From NCBI GenBank assembly GCA_963920705.1, contig OY987230.1:3782001-3846000 (forward strand): a stretch of 64,000 nt of DNA. Reading direction: 5' to 3'. This document shows positions 20,506 through 30,074 of the stretch, one piece after another (the first letter of the stretch is position 1; each line of letters starts with the position of its first letter). The notes below the pieces were generated by a model. The model ran no database searches, was not told the origin of the DNA, and was given only the letters and a program-made list of their open reading frames with translations. Position numbers and translations under genes: made by a program. The stretch comes from Odiellus spinosus. Lineage: Eukaryota; Arthropoda; Arachnida; Opiliones; Phalangiidae.

Positions 20506-21680
20506 TGAGAAAAAAATAAAAATTCGGTCACTTCTTTCGCACCGAGAGATTTTGTTCCCTAATCGTCGTAACTATATATTTTCTTGGTTTCCGCAGACTG
20601 TCTCTTGTTTCTTTCTGATGTTGTTTTTGTCCGCCGCCACGGTGAACTTGTCGACTAGATGTCTCCGCCGCCGGATCCCGAGTACCACCGGGTTTGGAAA
20701 CATTCTCTGGGACTTCGTCGCTTCGAGCGTAAGACAATCGCGCTTTCTCGATACACGGATCAACTAACGCGAAAAATGGAGAGCAATAAACGGCGGTTGT
20801 CGCTGTTTCCCCAAGTTCGAGCGGAGTTTGCGAAATGAGTAAAGCTGCGGCGGTTTCCTAAACTCGATACAAATTCCGCTCGAATTCCGGAATTTTTTTG
20901 AACAAGCCATCTTTTGGTCGCGCCTAATGCCATGTTTCTATTTTTAAATTCGAGCCGGCCAACATTAACACGAAATCCGTTTTACAAATCGTGGCCGCTT
21001 GCTTATATCTTCGCTCTCGATCTTTAGGGAAGCCGTTATTTATTCACCATTCCGCGTTAAGGGGCGGTAGACCTGAAGCAGCTAGACGCCTAACCCTGGG
21101 GCTTTAATTCTTTTGATATTTGTCTGATGAATATTTGGGGAATATAATTTTTTTAACAACTCTCGCGGATGGAGCCCGATTATTGTTAGATAGAGCTACG
21201 CCCAGTCCCGCTGGCCGGCTTGGCTTGACGCTGATCGTTTGGATTCGTTTCAGCCTTCCCCACGGACTGGGGAATATTGTCGGTTCGTCTCGTCCTCGCT
21301 TTCTGGTTGTTGGGCATCACCGTATTCTGCAACGAAGTTAACGGCGTCTTCAAGGGAAAATGTCCGTCAAAGAATACGCCATCGTCGAGACCGAAGCAGA
21401 CTTGGACCGGCTCGAGTACAAATTGGATTTAGACGTAGGAATAAAGGGGGAGGGCAACTCGATTTCGAAATCGCGGCATTTCGATAACTTTTAATTGACC
21501 GTCAGATAAGGAAAGATTTTATTCGTGCGACGTTCGCAGGTCGCGTCTCGGGCCTATTACGAGTTTAATCGAGATTTCGCGTCGCGATAGGCCATTAGGC
21601 ATAGACAAGAGACGCGCGGGCGCGATTTCCGCTACGAAATACGTGCTTCATAACCCAATATTGGCCGAGATTTCTTCGCG
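20506..21680. other. GC-richer unique stretch, no gene called
   Basis: Frequent CpG and few repeats, unlike its surroundings. Short open frames on both strands (for example 20552-20767) overlap each other and show no motif. It could be host promoter or intron sequence. Confidence 0.4.
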
Positions 21681-21689
21681 AAAGGTCAA

Positions 21690-22140
21690 TTTCAAATTAC
21701 CTTTACGGGACCACTAACTTGGCACAGCGCGAAATAGATTCGAAAAACTCCCAAAATTCGCGAAAGGAACCGCTTTCACACCTCGAATCGAGAAATGAGT
21801 GTCACCGATGGATTTCTTGGACAAGTTTACTGAGGGCGATTTGTAAATAGCGCGCGAGCCAGTATTTGCGAAGTTATCGACGATTTACTTTATGGTTTCT
21901 ATGCCAAAGCAATGGCTAATTTTGAAGTCGCCGATAACTTCACAAATAATGGCTCACGCGCCTTTTACAACTCACCATCAGTAAATTCCTCCAAGAAATC
22001 CATCTGTGACACTCATTTCTCGATTCGAGGTGCGCAAAGTGGTTCCTTTTGCAAATTTTCGCATTTTTTAAATTTTTGAGTTTTTCATATAATTTAACGC
22101 GTTTCCCAAGTTAGGTTTACCCTTCCCAAGTTTGGCCACT
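21690..22140. repeat. Foldback element with arms of about 190 bases
   Basis: 21690-21890 pairs with 21916-22135; the clearest shared word is CCTCGAATCGAGAAATGAGT. The loop is around 21890-21915. No coding content, and the target duplication is unclear. Confidence 0.8.
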
Positions 22141-22650
22141 CTAGGGCTAGTTTCGAAAAAGCGACTGCGCAAAAGGTTTTGGTCGTAGAGGGTTGAGAAC
22201 GAGGGGCTGGTTGATGAATCAATCTTCAAGATATATTCTTATTTTTTTCCATATCAATCGTATAATTTGCATACCTCTTTCCAAAGAGTGTACCAATTCA
22301 GGGGCTCCTACCCCTGGGTAAACATAAAGGATAAGATTATAACGAAATAATTTCCAATCACTTACATTGGTCGGTGGTATACAGCGCGGCGGAACTCGAG
22401 CCTCATCGCAACATCGGAGTCAGTTTGATCGAGTTAGGCGGTGTTTAAACGTTTAGACGCCTGCTCTTTATCAGGGACTGTAATAAACCTACTAAAGTTT
22501 GAACTTCATATTTTACATTGTAATATTGCGAAACTGTATTCGAGCTCTAGTAAGTGAAACTATGAATATCTTATTCACGCCTAATTATTTACAGGGGCGA
22601 TAGAAGACAAAGATGGCCCCAATATAAACCGTGGGGGTTAAACCCTAAAG

Positions 22651-22746
22651 CCAGACGCGCACAGATCTATTTCCACACGTTTCACGCTCGTATAAGTCAA
22701 TGGCGCACGAGCGTGAAAAACGTGAAAACGGGTCTGTGCGCGTGCG
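22651..22746. repeat. Short GC-rich hairpin
   Basis: About 35-base arms starting GCGCACAGA and sharing CACGCTCGT next to the loop (22691-22706). Size and shape suit a miniature element. Confidence 0.7.
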
Positions 22747-22749
22747 ACT

Positions 22750-23692
22750 TCAATTAGTGACCCTGGCATCGTATTGACGATCGTGGACGAGAAACAAGAG
22801 GGGGGAGGAAATCCCCCGCGGACAACGACAGACGCACTCCACTAAAATGCATCAAATATTATATCCTATCTTTAATAGTTTAAGAGAAAATCACCTTTAT
22901 CGAGAGTGACCACGAGGAGATGATCTTTAATTTTGCACTAATTACGCGATTGACCAAATTTAAGATACAATCGACTGTTCCGGGTGGTTTTTTTTACCCA
23001 GTGAGATCGAGTCCCCTCTATATCCTCCTGCCATTTTACTGGCACGCGTCGCGTCTTATTAAGATCGTAAAAACGGTAACCCGGAATAAAATTGAAGTAA
23101 GCGTCTATTCGATTTCCATATTATTCCAATTACCGTAATGACAGAAAAGTTCCAAAATACGCTTTTAATTTAAAACATAATTTTTAAAATATTTGATTGG
23201 AGCCCGAATGCTGTTAGAGTATTCCATGTATGCTTTCGTAGTTCCGGGCCGATCATTGAGCGTAACAAGATTTTAATTAAAATCAGATTGTTCCATTTTC
23301 CCAGCTAGCTAGGCTGATCCGGACGGCAGCGCGAGACTCGGTGACGTCGGGCGAAGGAAATTATGGGGTATAGTGTGACGTCACGACTTTCGTTCTCGCT
23401 CCACAAAATGTCTTCCATTTCCATCTTTTCCCGAAACCCGATCGGACGAGGAAGTCTCGAAAGAGTAGCGTAATTGTCCGAGGTGGCGCTGATGACGATA
23501 TATCGCGGGCTTCTCGCCTCGTCGTCGAATCGATGAACAAGTTGTTCTATGGAAAAATCAACTAATGACGGTTTAAAGGTGTCGGGTGGGAAGCAGCAGC
23601 CGAAACGAGTCATTTCCAGCCCGTGAGAGCCGATAACTCGTTACTTAAGGTTGCCGCGTATATACGCCGGGAAATAGCCGTATAATCTTGGA
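22750..23692. other. Stretch without a recognisable gene
   Basis: A minus-strand open frame of 102 codons at 23305-23613 has no motif or splice evidence that I can defend. Confidence 0.4.
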
Positions 23693-23702
23693 TATTTACG
23701 AT

Positions 23703-24084
23703 GATATCAGATTTGATTGATGAGGGGGAATGAACGAATTACGTTATACCCCTGCCAATCAGCGCGGTTCGTCATTTTCCCGCTAGGTACCGCTGCACTC
23801 GCCCGCGGAGGGACTAAGGCGGCGGAGGGCGGAGAGCTGGCTTGGCCACCGAAACCCACAATGCAGTGCCATACGGTACCCGTGATGTAACTGGGGCCCA
23901 CAAAGACTGACCCAAAGGCGTAGGGGGACGCCGAGGTTGAGAACCTGCAGTACGTTACTAGGGCTAGGACCTCCGGGATGGGGCGAGGCGGAGGTGATAC
24001 CATTTTGCGGAACAGAACTGGTGCGAGATTGCGAGTCCGGGCCACTCACAACGACAAGGAACGCTACCCCCGCCCAGAGCGCGG
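23703..24084 (-). mobile_element. GC-rich retroposon G, copy 1
   Basis: A 382-base GC-rich insert flanked by TATTTACGAT (23693-23702 and 24085-24094), a 10-base duplication as left by target-primed reverse transcription. It matches 38216-38674 from end to end, including the words GCAGTGCCATACGG and CCCCNGCCAATC. The orientation is set by the shared CAATCAAA at the presumed 3' end. There is no A-tail. Both copies keep an open frame through the same segment (GTVWHC... here, GAVWHC... there), so it may be a LINE 3' end instead of a SINE. Confidence 0.75.
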
Positions 24085-24604
24085 TATTTACGATTTGAGC
24101 TTTCGTTTCAATGCGCGTCCGTCTATTTGATCTAGAATACGGGAAAACAACGGAGACGTACTCGATGAGTTTGTCTATTTCACACGTGCCATTTACATCT
24201 CAAAGAAAGCATCCTCAGAGATAATTTATGTGCAGTTATTATTTATGGGAAACACGGAGTCGAGTTGGTTCGAGTACGATGCCCGAATACACGAAACCAT
24301 CATGAACTGGTAAGAGATCCGATAAAAAACAACTGAAGTACCATTCGAATCGCGACCCGCCTCTTTCGGTAAATCTCATTTCGCGATACATTTCGGCTAA
24401 CTCGACCAAAGGTCGGTATTTGGAATAAATAATCCGCGATAGGTTAATTAGCCGCGATTACGAATAATAAACGATAAAGGGGACGAGTAACTCGTTTATT
24501 ACGAATGCCGAACATAAAACAACTCGGCCCGATAAAATTCCGAAACGAAGCGGCACCCAAGAGCTTGTACCATTTCCGTATCGTATTCGTTATTTCCCTT
24601 TTAG

Positions 24605-24845
24605 GGCGCTACGATTGTACCAAGGATCAAATGGGAATTTCTTGGAACAAAAGGAAATTGAAAAACGTTTTAGGGGCGGACTCGATACAAACGGCCAATT
24701 GTTCACCATCTACGAAATGGCTGATCTATCCGTTCCTTTTCGACTCTTCGGCTACGGAATGGCGGCGGCAATCGGCACGAAGCTCGTCGAAACAATCCTT
24801 GCTATTTACAACAACAAAAAACCGCGACCGAAGCGAAAACACTAA
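24605..24845 (+). CDS. Candidate terminal exon of a host gene
   Basis: A strong acceptor-like sequence, TATTTCCCTTTTAG, ends at 24604. It is followed by an 80-codon frame closing at TAA 24845. The product ends NNKKPRPKRKH and has a small hydrophobic stretch (LFGYGMAAAIGTKLVETIL) that could be a membrane helix. The sequence is in the GC-richer, repeat-poor part of the window, which favours a host origin. No family is recognised. No upstream exon was found, and an overlapping frame (24505-24918) is equally long, so this is tentative. Confidence 0.3.
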
Positions 24846-24907
24846 TAACCCGAATCACTTTTCAAATGAGAGACCAGAAGCGAAGATTGGGCTTTATAGA
24901 CCTCTCG

Positions 24908-25064
24908 CGTTTTTTTGACCCCCTCCAAAGGCCATAGGCAACCGCGGGATCAGACAAGCAAAGGGGGATGAAACATCGCCATCACTGCACGTGTGCTCAT
25001 CATCCCCTTTTACGGGTCTGATTCTGCGGGTTGCTTACTCCCGTTGGAGGGGCTCAAAATAAAA
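24908..25064. mobile_element. Foldback MITE with 50-60 base arms
   Basis: Arms starting TTTTGA(C/G)CCCCTCCAA and ending GGGGATGA pair across a loop of about 27 bases near 24974-25000. Non-coding. No clear target duplication. Confidence 0.75.
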
Positions 25065-25146
25065 GCGGAGCTCGCCGAGCTAAGATCCCTTTATCTCTAG
25101 TCAGACGACAAATCAAAATGAGTATGGCTCGAGCATACATTATATA

Positions 25147-25395
25147 TCAAACAATGTTAGGTAAATCGTCCAAATCACCAGCATCGTCGCACACTGCACG
25201 CAATTTAGATTGATACCAGCTACCGCTCTCTTCGTGTCGTTTATAGCCCAGGTACCAAATAAGGCTGCTAACGTGAGCACAAGTTCCGATGGTCAAGTTC
25301 CCACCTTTACAGTTGCAATACCACGAAGTAACTGAATCAATCCCGATACCATTAGGAACGTATCGAATCAAAGCTTGATGCGTGGCTGAGGCTGA
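25147..25395 (-). pseudogene. SWIM-type zinc finger fragment, ISL2EU second protein
   Basis: RYVPNGIGIDSVTSWYCNCK then TCAHVSSLIWYLGYKRH gives the CxC...CxH pattern of a SWIM finger. Proteins with this tail are usual companions of the ISL2EU/Harbinger-like transposase in animals. The frame is open upstream to just past the transposase stop (25399), so only the last 80 or so residues are present, followed by an acidic end. It lies directly downstream of the transposase on the same strand. Confidence 0.6.
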
Positions 25396-25398
25396 GAA

Positions 25399-27210
25399 CT
25401 AACTCCCTACGCGAACACGAATTAGGTCTTTTTCCACTTGGCAAACTTCAACGTTGAAAGAGCCGGACTTTTCAATCGTCAAAGCGACGTAAGACTCCGC
25501 GCGCTTTGCTTTAAAGTCGCTCATTACAATATCTCTTACTTCTACGTCACTAAGTACCGGGAAGTCTTCTAATCCAATCTCGTCAAGTTTCTTCCATTGC
25601 GAGGGTTTACGTAGAAGTCCGCGTTCGAGAACTTGTTTAAGCGGGTGTTCGATGGCCTGTGAAGCTACCATTTTACGTACAGACTCCTCCCAATTACCAC
25701 TGTGGTGCAGTTCTGGATGAAAAGCGTTAATGAGGGACGCGGCTATGTGAAGCAGTTCCGTTACGTAGGGTATCATGTGGACATCTATACGGTTTTTGAA
25801 AAAGCTAAACATATATTGCAAATGCCCATTCCTTACTTCAACAGGCCATCTTAGATACGTCACTTTCCGCGAACGATTTACTTCCTCTGTGCTTACTTGC
25901 TTTTCTCCTTTTGACAAAAATGAAGGCATTTGTAGCTCCACCCCAAGTTCGGAAAGCATACTATTAGAATCACGAAATCCTCGATCTGCTAAAACTACGT
26001 CATCTACTTTAAAGAAAGACTTGAGATCATTTCTGGTTTTTACAGCGTGATTTAAAATACGAGCGTCGTTATTGCTACCGTTGGCAAAGTATGGACCGAT
26101 AATGTCAACAATATAACCCGTAGTAGTGACGAGGACCATTGGTTTGAAAATATGCTGTCCTTTGTGAACGCAAAAAGATTTGTGAAGGACAGTATAATCC
26201 TTCGATCTTCCAACTTTTATGTAGGTTCCGTCGACAATAGTAATGAGGCAATCTAGTTTATTGTTAGCAAAAAGTCTTACCGCAGCAGCTTCCTGATGGT
26301 TGGCTATTAACTCTTCACGTGACTTGTGGTTGAGACCAAAATGATTAGGCACGAATCTTTCTGACAAAGCGGCGATGACCATTTTCGTTATGTTCATTAC
26401 TGTTTGTTCTTGTATTTGAAATATTACAGATAGCACCTTGTTGGAAACACCAATTCTCAGTTTTACAAGTAACAGTGCTAAGGCGGTCTTCGTAGAACAA
26501 ACTCGGATAGCACCAATGTGTCCCTCAATTTCCGAATGCGCTTCAAGGAACTGCTCTTGTGATAGAGAGGTAAGCACTTTACAATCATGGTTGCTTGTGA
26601 CAAGGTTTTCAAAGCTTCGGACCTGTACTTTATGGACATACGTAGCAAGTTTCGTAAGTAGGTTTTCGATTTCTTCAGAGGTGAAAGTTCCTGAATTTCT
26701 ATTTGACTGAATACCATGAATAATCTCATCTGGAAGTTCGTTGTTCACTAGATGCGAGGAACACATTCTACTGTCCTGGCCAATAATGATAGATTTTCGC
26801 AACCATACGTCGTTTAGGACACTTTCTTTCACTCTGGTGCGGGTCTTTGATCCGCAAACGAAGCATTTAAGAGATCCAGTTACCAGGCATTGTATATTCA
26901 AGTCAATGGATGATCGTGTTGATGGTCCCGCTTCGTTAGATGGTGTCTGTTGAATATCCTCGTCTGTCTCATCAGATGACTCATCGTTACTTAAGGAAAA
27001 CGTGCTAGTGTTGCAAAATACTTGGAACTTTCGTGATTGCGCGAGGCATTTCAAGCAAGTCCTACTTTTTCCCGCGACTATTGGTTCAGCTGGTAAATGG
27101 TTGTTGAAACGATGGAAACGAACATAATTAGCTAATTCCAGTGCGCGTATAATTCGACTCGAAGATTTATTTATTTTACAATTACAAGAATAGCACCTTT
27201 CAGAAGGCAT
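25399..27210 (-). CDS. ISL2EU/Harbinger-like DDE transposase
   Basis: 603 residues, one uninterrupted frame. The N-terminus has CxxC pairs (CYSCNCK and CLKC) and a second Cys group (CFVCGSKTR), a likely DNA-binding zinc region. A helix-turn-helix region (KVLSVIFQIQEQTVMNITKM) precedes the DDE_4-type domain: VDGTYIKVG (Asp about residue 327), VVLADRGFRD (Asp about 409), then a C-terminal Glu region. The start at ATG 27210 is the first in frame, close after the non-coding terminal region. It cuts and pastes its own element in the nucleus. The frame being intact makes this the best-preserved DNA transposase in the window. Confidence 0.85.
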   Translation of the reverse strand: MPSERCYSCNCKINKSSSRIIRALELANYVRFHRFNNHLPAEPIVAGKSRTCLKCLAQSRKFQVFCNTSTFSLSNDESSDETDEDIQQTPSNEAGPSTRSSIDLNIQCLVTGSLKCFVCGSKTRTRVKESVLNDVWLRKSIIIGQDSRMCSSHLVNNELPDEIIHGIQSNRNSGTFTSEEIENLLTKLATYVHKVQVRSFENLVTSNHDCKVLTSLSQEQFLEAHSEIEGHIGAIRVCSTKTALALLLVKLRIGVSNKVLSVIFQIQEQTVMNITKMVIAALSERFVPNHFGLNHKSREELIANHQEAAAVRLFANNKLDCLITIVDGTYIKVGRSKDYTVLHKSFCVHKGQHIFKPMVLVTTTGYIVDIIGPYFANGSNNDARILNHAVKTRNDLKSFFKVDDVVLADRGFRDSNSMLSELGVELQMPSFLSKGEKQVSTEEVNRSRKVTYLRWPVEVRNGHLQYMFSFFKNRIDVHMIPYVTELLHIAASLINAFHPELHHSGNWEESVRKMVASQAIEHPLKQVLERGLLRKPSQWKKLDEIGLEDFPVLSDVEVRDIVMSDFKAKRAESYVALTIEKSGSFNVEVCQVEKDLIRVRVGS

Positions 27211-27475
27211 GACTAATACCTTCTAATCTAATCAGACAATTGTTTAAACACTATAGTTATTTATAAGAATACATTAACACAAAATAGATCATATTTTTTA
27301 TATTTAATGGCCATTACTCCCGGTGTATGACCAATGAGTCATACACCGGGAGTTTATTATTTTTATATTAAATGGCCTATCTAATGGCAATTAAATATAA
27401 AAAATATGATTTATTTTGTGTTAAAGTATTCTTATAAATAACTATAGTGTTTAAACAATTGTCTGATTAGATTAG
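27211..27475. repeat. Head-to-head junction of two ISL2EU ends
   Basis: 27211-27331 pairs with 27338-27475. At the centre the 16-base ACTCCCGGTGTATGAC and its complement are separated by only CAATGA (27332-27337). The right arm has about 30 extra bases after 27353. This looks like two transposon termini facing each other. Confidence 0.85.
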
Positions 27476-27975
27476 CTTGGGGTGGAGCTACAGATGCCTT
27501 CATTTTTGTCAAAAGGAGAAAAGCAAGTAAGCACAGAGGAAGTAAATCGTTCGCGGAAAGTGACGTATCTAAGATGGCCTGTTGAAGTAAGGAATGGGCA
27601 TTTGCAGTATATGTTTAGCTTTTTCAAAAACCGTATGTCCACATGATACCCTACGTAACGGAACTGCTTCACATAGCCGCGTCCCTCATTAACGCTTTTC
27701 ATCCAGAACTGCACCACAGTGGTAATTGGGACGAGTCTGTACGTAAAATGGTAGCTTCACAGGCCATCGAACACCCGCTTAAACAAGTTCTCGAACGCGG
27801 ACTTCTACGTAAACCCTCGCAATGGAAGAAACTTGACGAGATTGGATTAGAAGACTTCCCGGTACTTAGTGACGTAGAAGTAAGAGATATTGTAATGAGC
27901 GACTTTAAAGCAAAGCGCGCGGAGTCTTACGTCGCTTTGACGATTGAAAAGTCCGGCTCTTTCAACGTTGTTTTT
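27476..27975 (+). pseudogene. Inverted, internally deleted ISL2EU transposase copy
   Basis: Nearly identical, in inverse orientation, to the C-terminal part of the transposase at 25399-27210. The first 420 or so codons are deleted: the junction joins the 5' non-coding end directly to the GVELQMPSFLSKGEKQVS region. One length change near 27640 breaks the frame; from 27643 it is open (MIPYVTELLHIAASL) to GSFNV. The match stops there, just before a splice-acceptor-like TTTTTTCAG. Confidence 0.85.
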
Positions 27976-27979
27976 TCAG

Positions 27980-28122
27980 AACACAAAGACTATACGAGTT
28001 AGCTGTATAGTCTGTGCCTCGCTCCTTGAATTTGCTTTGCTGCAAAACTTTGTTGTTCGGCAGGTTGAACACTTTTACAGGCATTTTGGGCTTCCGCACC
28101 TCAAATTATGTCAAAATTCCAG
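27980..28122 (+). CDS. Candidate penultimate exon (unknown protein)
   Basis: Bounded by an acceptor-like TTTTTTCAG ending at 27979 and a donor-like CCAG/GTAATT at 28122-28123. 143 bases, open in the frame that continues into the next exon: NTKTIRVSCIVCASL ... FYRHFGLPHLKLCQNS. The phase fits the next exon exactly. The transposon copy on the left ends within a few bases of the acceptor, so the real upstream exons may be displaced. No family recognised. Confidence 0.35.
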
Positions 28123-28233
28123 GTAATTTAAATCGTTGCTGAGAAAAATCCCATGGCAGTTACAAAGCGATATTTTCCCAGAATCTTTATCCACCGGGTA
28201 TCTACCAATATTCAAAATTTCAACTGATTTCAG

Positions 28234-28333
28234 GTGGGGGAAGACAGTCTACTCCATCGTCGAATCCAACGATGTGGCCTATCTTCAACATTATCGAGCT
28301 AAACTTAAATTGATTTGCATTCGCAGACTATAA
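28234..28333 (+). CDS. Candidate last exon (unknown protein)
   Basis: Starts after an acceptor-like CAACTGATTTCAG (28221-28233); the intron would be 111 bases. WGKTVYSIVESNDVAYLQHY and IRRL lead to the stop at 28331-28333. A polyadenylation signal AATAAA follows at 28393-28398. The same exon, intron end and 3' UTR are found inverted at 33425-33793 with few changes, mostly silent or conservative, which suggests it was coding when duplicated. Confidence 0.4.
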
Positions 28334-28392
28334 CGTTTAAATGATTATTTTTGTGGTAGAAAGGTGAGAACACAACCCTAGTTTACTATCAC

Positions 28393-28398
28393 AATAAA
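28393..28398 (+). terminator. Polyadenylation signal AATAAA
   Basis: About 60 bases after the candidate stop codon. Conserved in the inverted copy (33501-33506, minus strand). Confidence 0.4.
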
Positions 28399-28489
28399 AG
28401 TTTACCAGTGGCGAAACAAAAAAATTTAACATTACGTTACCCAAATTCCTATGGGGAGTTTGGGTTGTTCTTTGTTAGCTGACAAAATG

Positions 28490-29680
28490 TAAATATTCAC
28501 TTAAAAGCATATCGGCAAAATTAAATTGTTATTACGGCGTATATTTTACAACTAATTTATTATTACGACCACAATTTATAAAATTATTTGAAATATATCT
28601 AACTGCAATGAAGACTACTTCTAAAAAATTCCAAGTTATAAATTTTTTCTATCATTGACTAAACGAAAATTTTCAATTATTGAAAATTCAATATTATGTA
28701 CATTAATATTCAAAATATACAGTATATATATTACCATAACTTTATTATCTCTACCTAGCCAAGTAAGGCCTCTCTATATCTACGAAACGTTTTTGTCTTG
28801 GTTAGCAGGCGAGTTTGAAAATATTCTCGGTCCCAGCGCCACTTGACGCGTTCGAAGTCGACTATAAACTCGTTCATTTATTTTTTTATCGCGAGCAGGG
28901 ATTAATAGAAGAGGAGAAGCAAAGTGTGACGATCTAGCATCCTACACCATGAGCCTAAACTCCCCCAACCCCAACGGGAAATGGGGGGTATAATTGGTTA
29001 GTTTTTGTCACGTGGTTTTCTGCTTAGTTATGGACTCGCTATTGCACGCCCTCTCTCGATAAAACACAACCGGCTCTTTACAAAATTATCCAAGCAAGGA
29101 GGATCAAACCACACGTGCATAATATATTTTACTTATTTCGATGGATATTTTACTAATTTCGACGGATATTTTACTAATGACGATGGATCATAATTATTAC
29201 AAATTAAAACAAGGGCCTAGATATCATCCCGGTTAATTGCATTTACCTATTCAATACATTTTTCGTAGTGCCTTGTTGGTTTTGGAATATCCTGTCCGCT
29301 TGAGTGTTTAGATTTTGAACGAATTTAACACGACCTATAATCCTATATATACAATATTTTACCATTTTAAATGCGCTAAATAAAATAAATCGAAACTAAT
29401 GTCTAAACCTTCCCTCGCTTTGCTTCGCGCTTAAGCCTTGTACTCTGGCCAGGGTCGGCCACAATTCCACTCTGAGGCAACGCTCACGAGAGGCCAGTTT
29501 GTCGTGCCCATTTACAGGAAATCGGAAGAAGCTTGCCACGTGATCAGCTCTAACCAAGTTTTTCCCCCATTCTCCTTCTCTCCCGTTGTGGGAGTTAGGT
29601 TTATAAGTTGGCAGTCTAAAAAGCGCACACTCTGCCCCTCCTTCCCCATCCTCCTTGTCGCGAGCTAGAAGCGAAATAGC
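28490..29680. other. AT-rich stretch, no gene; a 21-bp triplet repeat at 29127-29190
   Basis: Three units of TTTTACTAATTTCGACGGAT type stand at 29127-29190. The rest shows no gene, element ends or hairpins that I can support. Confidence 0.5.
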
Positions 29681-30066
29681 CAGTGGCGGCGGAACGGCTG
29701 GGGACATGGGGACATTGTCCCCCCTCAATTAAACCAGGTGGGGACAACCAATATACGTGTCCCTCCCCAAATTGTTCAGTCAATACTCTGATTAATCTCA
29801 GAATATAATTGAATTCAATGAATTGTAAGAAAAATCAGTCTAATCTCAACCTGTTTGGAGTTATCTTACAATACCTTACCAGGCTGAACTTTAGCAAGAA
29901 CAAAAAAAGGCACATAATTCTTCAATTCATAAACTAGGTGACGTTTTTAATTTCTAACAATACTCTTCACTCAGCGTGGTATATTGGTCTTGAGCAACTT
30001 GTTTCCAATTTCTTTAACGAAAAATGTCCCCCCCCCCCCCAAAATAAGAACCGTCCGCCGCTACTG
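29681..30066. mobile_element. hAT-type MITE, copy 2
   Basis: Same ends and interior as 11793-12197. Flanked by GAAATAGC (29673-29680 and 30067-30074), an 8-base target duplication. 386 bases. One base of the right end differs from the perfect inverted repeat. Confidence 0.95.
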
Positions 30067-30074
30067 GAAATAGC

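Noticed and set aside
29101..29190. CRISPR-like short repeats (also at 32320, 39914 and 63101)
   Set aside because: Units are direct tandem repeats without unique spacers, in a eukaryotic transposon-rich region.
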